A stretch of DNA of 64,000 nt from Sepiola atlantica (GCA_963556195.1 OY744520.1:5031632-5095631); one strand, 5' to 3'; positions 48,476 to 62,420 are shown, counted from the first letter of the stretch. The notes: a model not told the origin generated them from the sequence alone. Numbers and translations are program-made.

Positions 48476-48550
48476 TATGCTCTTAATTTTTAACTTTGAT
48501 TCTTAATTAATCGAGCACTCTGCTGGGATTTTTCCTACCATTCTACAAAG

Positions 48551-48599
<49 letters not shown>

Positions 48600-48637
48600 A
48601 ATATATATATATATATATATAAGTACATATATATGCC

Positions 48638-48702
<65 letters not shown>

Positions 48703-48712
48703 ATATACATAT
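48551..48712. repeat. (TA)n tracts
   Basis: Two long TA runs separated by AAGTACATATATATGCCTAT. Confidence 0.95.
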
Positions 48713-48842
48713 ACCTTAATAAATATATGTTTATTCATGAGTATAAATATATACATCGTCCCTTTTATTAAGTCGAACGCTCTTATGACGTCAAGCCACC
48801 AGATAAAGTGTTAAAAATATCACTGTTTATTCGCTATTCAGC

Positions 48843-49004
48843 ATTGGCCGAGTGGTTCTGGACGTCGGGATTTGAGTTGCAAAATACTCGGAATCCGGGG
48901 TTCTGAATCACATGACCAGTAGTGAATAGACATATCTCTATGCTGATGAGTCCCGATTATAAAGGACGAAACGTATACGTGCATAGATAATAAACAAAAC
49001 AAAT

Positions 49005-49010
<6 letters not shown>
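48843..49010 (+). repeat. tRNA-derived SINE (intronic)
   Basis: Box A TGGCCGAGTGG (48845-48855) and box-B-like GGGGTTCTGAATC (48897-48909). The central CTATGCTGATGAGTCCCGAT and GGACGAAACG match the conserved SINE block of this window. (TA)n tail 49011-49056. Same family as the minus-strand copy at 12.8 kb by head and centre. Confidence 0.78.
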
Positions 49011-49060
<50 letters not shown>

Positions 49061-49165
49061 TCTATATAACGCTTGTCTATACAATAAAAACCAGTAGTAT
49101 AAGAGAACGCTTTGCGATTTTATCAATCTGCGTATTTATAATATGGTGCTCCGAAATCAATAATG

Positions 49166-49251
49166 TAAACTAAAATATAATGTTCACTGCTTTCGTGGCT
49201 CAGTGGTAAGCATACAAGCTTCTCTGCTAGCAATCAACGTAGCTATTTGTT

Positions 49252-49311
<60 letters not shown>

Positions 49312-49395
49312 AACAAATAGCTACGTTGAGAGCAAGCAGAGAAACTTGTATGCTTACCACTGAGCCACGAAGCAGTCAACATTATGTTTTAGTTT
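49166..49395. repeat. Palindrome of two inverted 89-bp tRNA-like sequences with a (TA)n loop
   Basis: Arms 49166-49254 and 49307-49395 are inverted copies with few mismatches; the loop is a pure (TA)n run. The arm carries GTGGCTCAGTGGTAAGC, which looks like the D-stem/box A of a tRNA, so each arm may be the head of a SINE or tRNA pseudogene. Confidence 0.9.
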
Positions 49396-49410
49396 ATATA
49401 TATATATATA

Positions 49411-49602
49411 TCTAAGCAAGCGTTGTTGAACATCACGGAACTTTCGCGTTTGTATATTTTCCTCGTGAGGTTCTCAAACCGTCGAGCCATCTTTCTGGTT
49501 TCAGGTGGCAATCCGTATAGTACTTCGCCGATAGTTTTTAATTCGGCGAAGTACTATATACAAACGCGAAAGTTACGTGATGCTCAACAACGCTTGCTTA
49601 GA
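49411..49602. repeat. Nested hairpin
   Basis: Outer arms 49411-49456 and 49557-49602 (CTAAGCAAGCGTTGTTGA, CTTTCGCGTTTGTATA) are inverted copies with a few mismatches. Inside the right half is a perfect 16-bp hairpin TATAGTACTTCGCCGA (49516-49531) / TCGGCGAAGTACTATA (49543-49558) with an 11-base loop. No tRNA-like sequence. Confidence 0.88.
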
Positions 49603-49627
49603 TAATGACTTGCTGCCTAAATATACA

Positions 49628-49633
<6 letters not shown>

Positions 49634-49687
<54 letters not shown>
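49634..49687. repeat. (TA)n microsatellite
   Basis: About 27 TA units, 340 bp upstream of exon 2. Confidence 0.95.
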
Positions 49688-49694
<7 letters not shown>

Positions 49695-50025
49695 ACGTTC
49701 TCTTATCCTAATCCATACGTCTCAAACTCTCATCGTCGAATAAATATAACGAATTTGTATGGTATAGATAAGCGTAATCGATAACCGTTATACATATTTT
49801 AATACATACACTGGGCAGTGCAAGTGAGGCTAGGTCGGTAGCACTTGATATATCCAAAGCCTTTGACAAGATCTGGAATAAAGGTATACTCATAACAATG
49901 CATTTATATGATATTACTGGACCAATATTTAATATAATTAGATAATTCAATTCATTAATGATATTTGTAACCATCGTTTTATTCCTGGTCTTCTTTCTTT
50001 TCTTTCCTTTTTTTCTCGGATCCAG

Positions 50026-50297
50026 GTCCAGCCATGGTGATTCTTTCGTTGCTTCCAAGTTTGAACAGCTGCACTAATCCATGGATCTACTTGGCCTTCA
50101 GCGGAAAGGTATGGTGTCGTCAGCAAAAGCCATCATTTCCCCGTACCTTCACACAAACCACCAACACTTACCTTGTCGAACTCGAGGCTAGAAAACGCAC
50201 CTCTTTCGGAACAGACCCGAGCAATGCATCAGCCGCTCGTAAAAACCTTCTCAAGGACAGAACTGCCACATCTGTTGCCTCGTCAACCTCTTTTTGA
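50026..50297 (+). CDS. Vasopressin/oxytocin-type peptide GPCR, exon 2 (TM7 and tail)
   Basis: Completes the receptor begun at 38876. After the split Ser330 it codes for TM7, with SLNSCTNPWIYLAFSG (341-356). NSCTNPWIY is the vasopressin/oxytocin-receptor form of the NPxxY motif. Then comes a 63-residue cytoplasmic tail, rich in Ser/Thr and Lys/Arg, ending at TGA 50295-50297. The only palmitoylation-type Cys after TM7 is C360, four residues past the GKV of helix 8, where family members usually have one or two. No paralog with a different tail is seen in the window. The exon start was chosen because AG at 50024-50025 follows a long pyrimidine tract and restores the frame exactly. Confidence 0.9.
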
Positions 50298-50340
50298 CAT
50301 TTTTCATAGACCACCATACCCCTTTACCTCGAAGAACGAT

Positions 50341-50394
<54 letters not shown>

Positions 50395-51584
50395 CTGTAA
50401 AAAGACATGTTTGTGTTATTTGTCTGCAACAATTCCCCTATATACTAAAAAAAAAGTCAGTATTTGTTATTCTTTCACCAGTAGCGTAGCGGAGATGAAG
50501 CAGGGGGAAGTGGCTCACCCTGCTCGCTGCACATGAATTTTGAGCAACAAATTAATAGATATTTGTTTAACTAATAATAGTTAAACATTTTGTAAAAAAA
50601 ATTCTGTAATATCGTTTACTTAATTCATCTTCTCATAATATTTATTTGTTTTAAGGTGTGAATCATGTGAGTTTTTCTTTTCAAAAATGTATGAGCATTT
50701 GTGATCTCTTTATATTAACACGCTGCCATCTTTATATTAATATCAATCAACATTCCGTTTATCGTATGAATATAAACCAAATAAACTGTCACGCTCGGCA
50801 AATAGCAGCAACGGCCCCTTCTTTTGCTTGCGAACATATACATGCATCCAAGGTAGTGGGGCGGAGTCGTGGGAGGAGTAAAACACGCAACAGGAAGGAG
50901 TAAAACACGCAACAGGAAGGATACCTTAAGCTAAAAAGAATGATACACGCGTGTTGACATATTACAGGAATTGAAAAAGTATTACTTTGTTTTTTAATTA
51001 TAATTAATAATAATTCATAAAAAGTAGTTAAAATGGCGAACATAAGCACTTTTTCATTAATTAAACGTATAATTTTCCCGGGTAATACTATTCTAATATT
51101 AAAATAATTGAATGTACAAATAAAACCGGTGTTCCAATAAAAAGAATACAGCATCTCAATTATACAAATATCTTTGCGAACTTAGTTGAACTACTTAACT
51201 AAAAATGTGAATGCCAGGTATTTAATTGAGACTTTCGAAATAATTAATGGGGTTTTGAAATAAAAAAACTGTATATATTCCACCATATTAGAGATTTATT
51301 GCAAAAAAAATGCGAAAATTAAATCTACCACATTATAATATTTTTCTATGTAAACAATACATTTTGGTAAAAATTACATAACCCGTCAGGTTCGAAATAT
51401 CAGTCGGGTGAATAAATCAATCAAGTTCGAAATATAACTAGTGTCAAAGATGTTAAGATTTAGAACGAATGAACATAAATATAAGAGTAAAATTATTACA
51501 TTATAAGGAGAGTTTGGTGATGAAATTTCAGTGGAATTTAATTTGTATATTCTTGTCATATATTCTATGACAATGTAGGTAGTT
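50298..51584. other. Receptor 3' flank; contains a (TA)n run at 50344-50389
   Basis: Presumably 3' UTR at first. A lone AATAAA lies near 50779 but nothing else marks a poly(A) site. A 22-bp tandem duplication (GGAGTAAAACACGCAACAGGAA) lies at about 50875-50918. No further gene recognised. Confidence 0.4.
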
Positions 51585-51597
51585 GTATATATATATG

Positions 51598-51662
<65 letters not shown>

Positions 51663-51794
51663 GTGTGTATTTAGGCTGCATATTTTAATTAAGGCAAACA
51701 TTATTGAGCAACATAGAATTATTCTTGCTTAATAAGACGTTTTTTTTCATTTTCCGATTTTTCGGATTTTGGTCAAATTGTTGTACGCAGAGCC

Positions 51795-51858
<64 letters not shown>
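51585..51858. repeat. (TA)n tracts at 51601-51660 and 51796-51858
   Basis: Two long TA runs; nothing coding between them. Confidence 0.9.
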
Positions 51859-51859
<1 letters not shown>

Positions 51860-51863
<4 letters not shown>

Positions 51864-52344
51864 GGGGGGTGTCTGTGTAAATATTCTGGCGACTCGTTAT
51901 AATTCGATGCAGTAAGAAGTGTTTCAGAGTGTTTCAAAATATCCAATTCAACTTCCATAACTATGGCTTCCCTTTTTTCACGTTTAGAGAAATAACTAAG
52001 ATTACAATGTCGAAGGTGACATAAAGAACACAAAATAACGTGGAAGTACCATAGACAACGTACAAACGGAATATAAAGAATGCAATAACCTCAGTACAAC
52101 ACATGATGAAGACATATACTTCCTATAATTGTCTTCTAGTAATCATATTAATTGAGCCATATTCCAAGTCCGTCAATCGAAAGTAGATATACATTCTGTT
52201 GAGTCAAATATGGCTTCTACTATTGACGTCGATGATGCTATCAATAAATTCGGTGGAATAAAAGATTTAACGTGAACTTTAGATTTATATTTTCTATCAA
52301 TTAAGATATAATTGATAATAAGTGAAAAACATATATAATACGCC
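51860..52344. other. No gene recognised
   Basis: No coding or repeat structure identified. Confidence 0.4.
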
Positions 52345-52375
52345 CCACTTTACCGTATATATATATATATATAAT

Positions 52376-52489
52376 TATCCACGGGCACGCATTTCGCCGT
52401 GTACGGCTCATCGGCGTGTGTAGATCTAGGGAGATTTAAAACTGGGACCCCAGTGACTTAAACACGTCGCCCTACAACCATCTATACAC
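52376..52489 (-). repeat. SINE (tRNA-type), reverse orientation
   Basis: Minus strand: AGGGCGACGTGTTTAAGTCA, GGGGTCCCAGT (degenerate box B), then CTACACACGCCGATGAGCCG and GGCGAAATGCG, the same arrangement as the CTGATGAG..CGAAACG block. (TA)n on its 3' side, (TG)n on its 5' side (plus-strand CA run 52486-52540). Confidence 0.6.
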
Positions 52490-52719
52490 ACACACACACT
52501 CACGACCGCACACACACACGCACACACACACACACACAAAAGCTTTTAACTATTTTTAAACGAATCAAGTGTCGTTTAAATCTTAATGACTTACAGCTTG
52601 TAGGAGCTGACTTACTGCAAATAAAAAATATCAGTACTGAAACATAAACAGGGAGCTTTCTCTTTAATGGTAAATACAAAAAGAAGAATCATCAGCTTTT
52701 GTCCTTTGTAACTGTTTAA

Positions 52720-52720
<1 letters not shown>

Positions 52721-52774
<54 letters not shown>

Positions 52775-52810
52775 ATGTAATTATGTAATTATATATATAT
52801 ATATCTATAT
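52721..52810. repeat. (TA)n microsatellite
   Basis: TA runs with a TATGTAATTATGTAATT interruption. Confidence 0.95.
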
Positions 52811-53039
52811 ATAATAATGTTTGTAATGATAACTTATGGTGGTTCACTTCCTAAGTGATTGAGAGTTAACTCCCTTAGGTGCATTACCTGCATTACATCG
52901 CACAATTAAAGGATGTATATATTTATTTATAGATAAACCATAGTTATCCACATACACATGTTTTGCTGTATATATACAGATATAAGAAGATATAAGACAT
53001 AAGTCATGCACGGGCAGTTGTCCTGATGTTATTAAGAAA

Positions 53040-53155
53040 CCTTAGTGTGACTTTGCACAACTAGTGCATCAATGCTTAGAATCGACACCGAAACCACAAG
53101 GTTTGCAGTCCGAAGTCTTTCGTAGGCGCCAATCGCTTAGAATTAAGACAGTTAT
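53040..53155 (-). repeat. tRNA-derived SINE head, reverse orientation
   Basis: Minus strand: TTGGCGCCTACGAAAGACTT, GGACTGCAAACCTTGTGGTT, CGGTGTCGATTC; box A and B are degenerate but the anticodon-arm GACTGCAAA is shared with the SINE at 16.85 kb. Confidence 0.55.
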
Positions 53156-53423
53156 TAATGCCTATAAGCATGTTTTCTTTTGTTTACCTATCATTTGTAT
53201 GTTATACATTAAGCGAACAAATGAAATCTATTAGATTGGAAATCATCCGTTTGCTCACAAGTTGGGATCGCGTGAGGTGAGTTGTAAATTTAAGAACTGC
53301 TACAGCTCTGTTATATATGTTGCTTTTATATTTATTACATTGAGCACTTTACAAAATAACGTTCAAATAAATACTATTTCATTATTTTTGACACTTTATT
53401 TTTTTCATTGTGAACTGGAAAGA

Positions 53424-53425
<2 letters not shown>

Positions 53426-53493
<68 letters not shown>
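53426..53493. repeat. (TA)n(GA)n microsatellite
   Basis: About 20 TA units followed by about 14 GA units. Confidence 0.95.
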
Positions 53494-53497
<4 letters not shown>

Positions 53498-53520
53498 TTA
53501 TTAATGACAATATATGTACT

Positions 53521-53609
53521 AGCATATACTATCAGTGCCCGTTTACTTTGCAGTCTCCTTAAAAGATTCAGCTCGATGATTATCAATTAGTGACAACAGA
53601 GCAAATATA
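53521..53609 (+). repeat. Dispersed repeat, pair of 23.1 kb
   Basis: See 23104-23190; about 88 bp alignable with about 80 percent identity by eye. Confidence 0.75.
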
Positions 53610-53854
53610 ATAGCATTAGTTAGGTTATTTCAAGACACTTCAATCCAAGAACTTTTTTACTTTTCGTGATTTGTTCTGATGATTTTGTAATGTTGCAGAG
53701 ACAATATTGACATAAAAATGTTGTTTGGCACAAGACAAATGAAACGGACCGTTAAAATTATATCTCACAGAAAATTATGATTTTTGGAAATGCGAAAAAT
53801 TAAAAATAAAAACAATGAAATAAAAATATGGTTACCGGAATATAATATGAACCT

Positions 53855-53856
<2 letters not shown>

Positions 53857-53894
<38 letters not shown>
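53857..53894. repeat. (TA)n microsatellite
   Basis: About 19 TA units. Confidence 0.95.
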
Positions 53895-53895
<1 letters not shown>

Positions 53896-54776
53896 CTGGG
53901 TGTGTCTATGTAAATGTCGTTTAGTGACAGTCAAGCAAAAAGATATATAAGTAATTTATAATGGGAAGAATAGTATATCTATTTACATTTTGCAATACAT
54001 TTCGACTACTTTTTTCTAAAAACTGTAATTCACTTGTTACTGAGAAAAAAAAACATTGTACTTTTTCCACTCGTTCAAGGGAAATACGTAAGAAAACAGA
54101 AAAATATATAATGCAAATTATAGTTACATATTTATGATTCATTATTACATATTTTATATATTTCATATGCATTTTTATAATTGCATGTATAGTTATTTAA
54201 TTGTTTGCAAATAATGTTATTTACTTTAACTAATAGAAATAGTTTTGATTAAATGGTAAATAACTCTGGAATTTCCGATTTTCGTTCTTTGATGATTTAT
54301 CGACTAATGTTATTCGTACATGAATAAGTCAAGTAATTAATTAATAAATTACTTATATCAATTATTTAATTAGCTCTACATTTTACTTCTTACTAGTTAT
54401 CCAGTGTAGATGGGACTCATGTGTAATGTTGTAATACAACCCCAAACGCGCGTAATTAAAAACTAAATTGATAACATGTTTTATATAATATATATTTTAA
54501 TGACGTCATTATATTTTTATTTAACCCATCATGAAATGGCAGAAGGTTATGACGTGTAAACGCGAGAATGTACAAACGCAACCTTTTTTATTATGTAAAA
54601 AATAATATTATCAGTCATGCATAATGTTTAATCACACGAATATACATATTTTGCCCTGTGAAAGGTCTCATTTGATCGAAACGTTGGCTATATGTGCCAA
54701 TAAAATGGTTTAACAATTTCAATAGTTTTTTTTCCTGCTTTTAATATTGTTTATAAACTGTCGCATGCCTAATTAT
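53895..54776. other. No gene recognised
   Basis: AT-rich; GAAAGGTCTCATTTGATCGA followed by AACGTTGGC and AATAAAAT near 54660-54710 looks like a SINE/LINE 3' end relic. Confidence 0.4.
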
Positions 54777-54785
54777 GTATATATA

Positions 54786-54846
<61 letters not shown>

Positions 54847-55030
54847 ATTATATATATATATATTACTTATAATATATATATATATTTATATATATTACTT
54901 ATATATATATATTACTTATAATATATATATATAGATATATATATATATATTACTTATATATATATATATATTACTTATAATATATATATATATTACTTAT
55001 ATATTTATATATTACTTAATATATATGTAT
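54777..55030. repeat. (TA)n and TATTACTTATAATA tandem block
   Basis: TA runs interleaved with about six copies of ATTACTTATA(ATA). Confidence 0.9.
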
Positions 55031-55740
55031 ATTATGAGTAATACTATACAGTTAAAATTGGATTAGTCATTAGTTCCTGCGGTTTCAGAACGTGTGGCCG
55101 AAGATATATTTTACAGCTCCATATTCAGTAAACCTAATGGCAAATAATCTAGAATGTACGAATCTGTATAATTTGACATAAGTCTCTATTAATATAAGAG
55201 ACGTCATACTATTTGAACATTACTCAAAATTTGACACTATATTTGCTGACTGTAGATCGAGCTGTTGAGTACTTTCTTGTCAATCAGGAGGATTTTCTCT
55301 ACTTTCTGAACCTGCCAGTGTCTATGACTAAGCAAATATCCACTGTATAACATTACCGAATAATATATATTATCCTTTTACCAACGTAAGTGAGGTGTCT
55401 GTGTTTATTCCTCCTCTTCACAAAATCAGTTTATCACATCTTTCATCACTTTGAGAATCATTGCGCAATGCTCTTGTGAAATTGAATGTGTTGGAGCATG
55501 CATGTGTCGACCAGGAGCCACTCTCTCTACCAGACATGTGGTTATTATCTATTTAGTTGCGGGCGTTATTTCAAGCTTTCCATTCTAGACTAATTGCCTT
55601 AAAGAAGGTTCATCCTTGGGTAGACATATATTCATATCATTTCTAAGCTTATTACTGAAATATGTTTAAAGAGTGTATAGAGAATAGTGCATATAAAAAA
55701 AACTTGTGTTGTGAGTTTTACATAAAATATAGTTTATATT
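55031..55740. other. No gene recognised
   Basis: Unassigned sequence before the satellite array. Confidence 0.4.
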
Positions 55741-57296
55741 ATTAACTATGAAATAGTATTTATTAACTATGAAATAGTAATTATTAACTATGAAATAGTA
55801 TTTATTAACTATGAAATAGTAATTATTAACTATGAAATAGTAAGTATTAACTATGAAATAGTATTTATTAACTATGAAATAGTATTCATTAACTATGAAA
55901 TAGTAAGTATTAACTATGAAATAGTAATTATTAACTATGAAATAGTATTTATTAACTATGAAATAGTAATTATTAACTATGAAATAGTATTTATTAACTA
56001 TGAAATAGTAATTATAAACTATGAAATAGTAATTATTAACTATAAAATAGTAATTATTAACTATGAAATAGTAATTATTAACTATGAAATAGTAATTATT
56101 AACTATGAAATAGTATTTATTAACTATGAAATAGTATTTATTAACTATGAAATAGTAATTATTAACTATGAAATAGTAATTATTAACTATGAAATAGTAA
56201 TTATTAACTATGAAATAGTAATTATTAACTATGAAATAGTATTTATTAACTATGAAATAGTAATTATTAACTATGAAATAGTAATTATTAACTATGAAAT
56301 AGTAATTATTAACTATGAAATAGTAAGTATTAACTATGAAATAGTATTTATTAACTATGAAATAGTAATTATTAACTATGAAATAGTAATTATTAACTAT
56401 GAAATAGTAAGTATTAACTATGAAATAGTATTTATTAACTATGAAATAGTAATTATTAACTATGAAATAGTAATTATTAACTATGAAATAGTAAGTATTA
56501 ACTATGAAATAGTATTTATTAACTATGAAATAGTAATTATTAACTATGAAATAGTAAGTATTAACTATGAAATAGTAATTATTAACTACGAAATAGTAAT
56601 TATTAACTATGAAATAGTAATTATTAACTATGAAATAGTAATTATTAACTATGAAATAGTAAGTATTAACTATGAAATAGTAATTATTAACTATGAAATA
56701 GTAATTATTAACTATGAAATAGTAATTATTAACTATGAAATAGTAAGTATTAACTATGAAATAGTATTTATTAACTATGAAATAGTAATTATTAACTATG
56801 AAATAGTAATTATTAACTATGAAATAGTAATTATTAACTATGAAATAGTATTTATTAACTACGAAATAGTAATTATTAACTATGAAATAGTAATTATTAA
56901 CTATGAAATAGTAATTATTAACTATGAAATAGTAAGTATTAACTATGAAATAGTAATTATTAACTATGAAATAGTAATTATTAACTATGAAATAGTATTT
57001 ATTAACTATGAAATAGTAATTATTAACTATGAAATAGTAATTATTAACTATGAAATAGTAATTATTAATTATGAAATAGTATTTATTAACTATGAAATAG
57101 TAATTATTAACTATGAAATAGTAAGTATTAACTATGAAATAGTATTTATTAACTATGAAATAGTAATTATTAACTATGAAATAGTAAGTATTAACTATGA
57201 AATAGTAATTATTAACTATGAAATAGTAATTATTAACTATGAAATAGTAAGTATTAACTATGAAATAGTAATTATTAACTATGAAATAGTAATTAC
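55741..57296. repeat. 21-bp satellite array, ~74 copies
   Basis: Unit ATTAACTATGAAATAGTAATT. Variation is concentrated in the last four bases (AATT, ATTT, AAGT, ATTC); the ATTAACTATGAAATAGT core is almost invariant. Because 21 is a multiple of 3, the minus strand stays open for 548 codons as a NYYFIVN heptapeptide repeat. There is no matching leader, signal or splice evidence, so I treat the frame as a by-product of the array. Confidence 0.97.
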
Positions 57297-57299
57297 TAA

Positions 57300-57580
57300 C
57301 ATACATCAACAATCCATACGATACTACAATTCTTATACTTGTGCTTTATTAGTTAGTTGGTTGCACATATAATGTTTTAGATAGTTGGATAAAATGGCGA
57401 ATAAGATGTGGAGTTGCTAGAGCGTGAGAATAGAGAAGGCAGTAGTATTTACAGTAGTATGAGTAGCTGTGCCAGGGAATGGTATTAAGGGCTAACGTAA
57501 ATAGATAACTGACATATAGAAGAAAAAGAACAGAAGCTTATAAGCAACAATGTATGTTGGGAAGAGTCGAATAGAGGATA
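57300..57580. other. No gene recognised
   Basis: Flank of the satellite; nothing identified. Confidence 0.4.
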
Positions 57581-57623
<43 letters not shown>

Positions 57624-57648
57624 GGTAGTAGTAGTAGTATTAGTAGTG

Positions 57649-57680
<32 letters not shown>
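57581..57680. repeat. (TAG)n microsatellite
   Basis: About 33 TAG/TGG/TAT triplets; the minus frame across it reads poly-Leu. Confidence 0.95.
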
Positions 57681-58568
<888 letters not shown>

Positions 58569-58576
<8 letters not shown>

Positions 58577-59648
58577 CAATAAATTAAAACATTACAATTG
58601 TTCCAAGAATCAGAACATCAAGTCCAGCATGTCGTACGATCGTTTCCAAACATTTGGGAAATACTTTATTTTATTTTTTAAATTAATGAAGCTAATACGA
58701 AACGTCTTCATCAGCGCCTTTACCAACACGTCTTACAGAAAGTAAGAGAAAAAATTAAACAGCTCGTTGTAGAGAAACATCCACTGACAGAAAGAGTCAC
58801 CGGTTGATGTGTTAGTAATATAGGGGGGGGGGGACACAATGATACCTATAAACCAAAACACTGGTACATACAGAAGTAAGAATCCAAGATTTTCCATAGA
58901 TTTACGCTTTCAAATTATGCAATAAATTAATTAAAGTTACAATTTTTTGTCAGAGGGGTAGTGAAAACAATAGAATAGAAATAGTAATAGAAATAACATG
59001 ATAAAAAAGAATAAGATCAAAAATATAAAATTTAAAAAAATATATAAAATAAAAATAAAAAATAAAAAAAATAAAAATAAAATGATAAAATAATAAAATA
59101 CAAAATAAAAATAAAAATAAAAAATACAATATAAATAAAAAATACAATATATAAAAATAAAAAATTAAATAATTGAAATTCAAATAAAAATTAAAATTAT
59201 AATTAAAAACAACAAAAATAAAAATAGAAATAAAATTAGAAAATAATGCTTGAATAGTATCAAGGCTTTTTTTACAAACGTTTTTTAGGAAAACATCTTG
59301 CAAGAGGGTGTGTAGGGTAAGAGAGTAGGACGATATGAACAAATATATTTTTTAGAGGGGAGAATAAACACCTAATAAAAATAGAGACAGGACTAATAAG
59401 GAAATAGTGGGTGAAGAAGTTTAGTTGGGACTATACCAACAGCACTGGACATATAAGTGTATGAATATATACGAGATATGAGGGAGGGGTAAAGTTTCTT
59501 ATCAATTTCACTAGTGTGTGTAAGAAAGAGAGAACCAGCTTTACAGGAAATAAATATCATCTATTGCCAATTGTGCTCCTATACCAATTCTGCATTCAAA
59601 TCAAAAACTCAAACTAGAATGGCATTAGATTTGTATTAGGTGGAGTAT
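58569..59648. other. A-rich low-complexity stretch (58980-59240); no gene
   Basis: AATAAAAATAAA-type sequence for about 260 bp. A SINE-tail-like motif in reverse (TACGAAACGTCTTCATCAGCGCC) lies at about 58696-58718. Otherwise nothing recognised. Confidence 0.5.
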
Positions 59649-59725
59649 CACCGCAGTTAAGCAATGTTTAGCCTGGTCAGTATTAGATTGATGATCATTT
59701 GAGAATACTAGGCGTTGTATATGGG
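59649..59725 (+). pseudogene. 5S rRNA-like 3' fragment
   Basis: CACCGCAGTTAAGCAATGTT, TAGCCTGGTCAGTATTAGAT and GAGAATACTAGGCGTTGTAT align in order and spacing with the 3' two-thirds of eukaryotic 5S rRNA (..GAAGTTAAGC.., GCCTGGTTAGTACTTGGATGG, GGGAATACCAGGTGCTGTAG). The internal promoter (box A / intermediate element / box C region) is partly kept. The 5' third is not recognisable, and several positions needed for helices are changed, so this is a pseudogene or the head of a 5S-derived SINE. Confidence 0.6.
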
Positions 59726-59968
59726 CACCTAGCTATGCGAAAATGGTGTTGCTAACTCGGAGTGTCTAGCGTTGGTACTATGACAAAAGTCACCAATAAG
59801 GAAGACGAAAACCAGGAAGTGGTTCGTCTTCCAGGAGTCATCAAAACTCTGATCGTGATATATATATATATCATTTCTTAAAGAAACTCAGATGATTTCA
59901 AGCTAGAGATGAAACATATTTACAGATATGTAGTCAGACTTGTAGTCTAAACGTTTGTATAAATGAAA

Positions 59969-59970
<2 letters not shown>
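59726..59970. other. Sequence following the 5S-like fragment
   Basis: Could be the body of a 5S-headed SINE; no independent evidence. Confidence 0.3.

Positions 59971-60038
<68 letters not shown>
59971..60038. repeat. (TA)n microsatellite
   Basis: About 34 TA units. Confidence 0.95.
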
Positions 60039-60044
<6 letters not shown>

Positions 60045-60138
60045 CTTGTTACAAATATCCAGGGGGTATAAATCTGAAGGAAGTTGAAACCGGGTTTATG
60101 ACAGTGCTCAATGAAAATTCAGAGCAAAATATATTTTT

Positions 60139-60332
60139 TGTGGTTTTAATATTCCATTAATTGCGACAAAATAAATGCTGTTTCATTAACGCTCGCAATG
60201 AACGTTAACTCTTCAAGCTACAATGGAATCAAAAGATTTTGATTCCATTGTAGCTTGAAGAGTTGACGTTCATTGCGAGCGTTAATGAAACAGCATATAT
60301 TTTGTCGAAATTAATGGAATATTAAAATCACA
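60139..60332. repeat. 194-bp near-perfect palindrome
   Basis: Arms 60139-60234 and 60237-60332; centre AATCAAAA-GA-TTTTGATT. Arms match with only a few differences (for example ACGTTAACTC against GAGTTGACGT). Includes GCTCGCAATGAACGTTAACT. Followed directly by (TA)n and preceded by a (TA)n run 100 bp away. Confidence 0.93.
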
Positions 60333-60341
60333 ATATATATA

Positions 60342-60385
<44 letters not shown>

Positions 60386-60462
60386 GCTCTACATTCTATA
60401 GAATTATTGAGCAGTATAATAATAACAATAAAGATTTACCTTATTAGTTCATATGTACAAGA

Positions 60463-60506
<44 letters not shown>
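60333..60506. repeat. (TA)n tracts at 60333-60385 and 60467-60506
   Basis: TA runs with a TATGTATATACA interruption in the first. Confidence 0.9.
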
Positions 60507-60509
<3 letters not shown>

Positions 60510-60972
60510 AATTTATAAGTATTAATTAAGAAAATAAGGTCAAAAAACTAAAACAATTAGAGAATAAGGGATCAACTATATAACACACTCGATTCTATCC
60601 TTGAATTTTTCACCAAGAATTCTGTAAATTTGTGATTGTATGTTTAATTGTTTTACCAATCAATAATACAAATAAGAAAGACTAAGACCCAACACAAACG
60701 CCTTCACCAAAACACCATTACTTAAGGTTTCGCCTTGCTGAGTCGTAACAATCAACTGCTTTTACATGACTGCTCACTTTATTTCGACATTAAATGAGAT
60801 AAGAGATTTTAAAGATCGGCTTCAGAACAATTTCATTTAGTGACTTACAAAAAGATGAAATCATACAGTACCGTAATATAACGTAGCGGACACATCTTCA
60901 CCGCGTAAACAAATAAACAAATGCCGCGCGCACGTCGTCCGTTTTTTTTCTGCATCTGACATATAACATTTT
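60507..60972. other. No gene recognised
   Basis: No coding or repeat structure identified. Confidence 0.4.
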
Positions 60973-61020
60973 AGTAGTAGTAGTACTAGTAGTACTAGTA
61001 GTAGTAGTAGTAGTAGTAGT
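60973..61020. repeat. (TAG)n microsatellite
   Basis: About 16 TAG/TAC triplets; minus frame reads poly-Thr. Confidence 0.95.
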
Positions 61021-62404
<1,384 letters not shown>

Positions 62405-62420
62405 TGCCTAGCATACATGT

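Noticed and set aside
50777..50785. AATAAA as the receptor poly(A) signal
   Set aside because: A lone hexamer in AT-rich DNA 480 bases past the stop is expected by chance; no GT-rich downstream element stands out.
55666..57312. 548-codon minus-strand frame of NYYFIVN repeats
   Set aside because: It is produced by a 21-bp satellite whose length is a multiple of three; there is no leader, domain or splice evidence.
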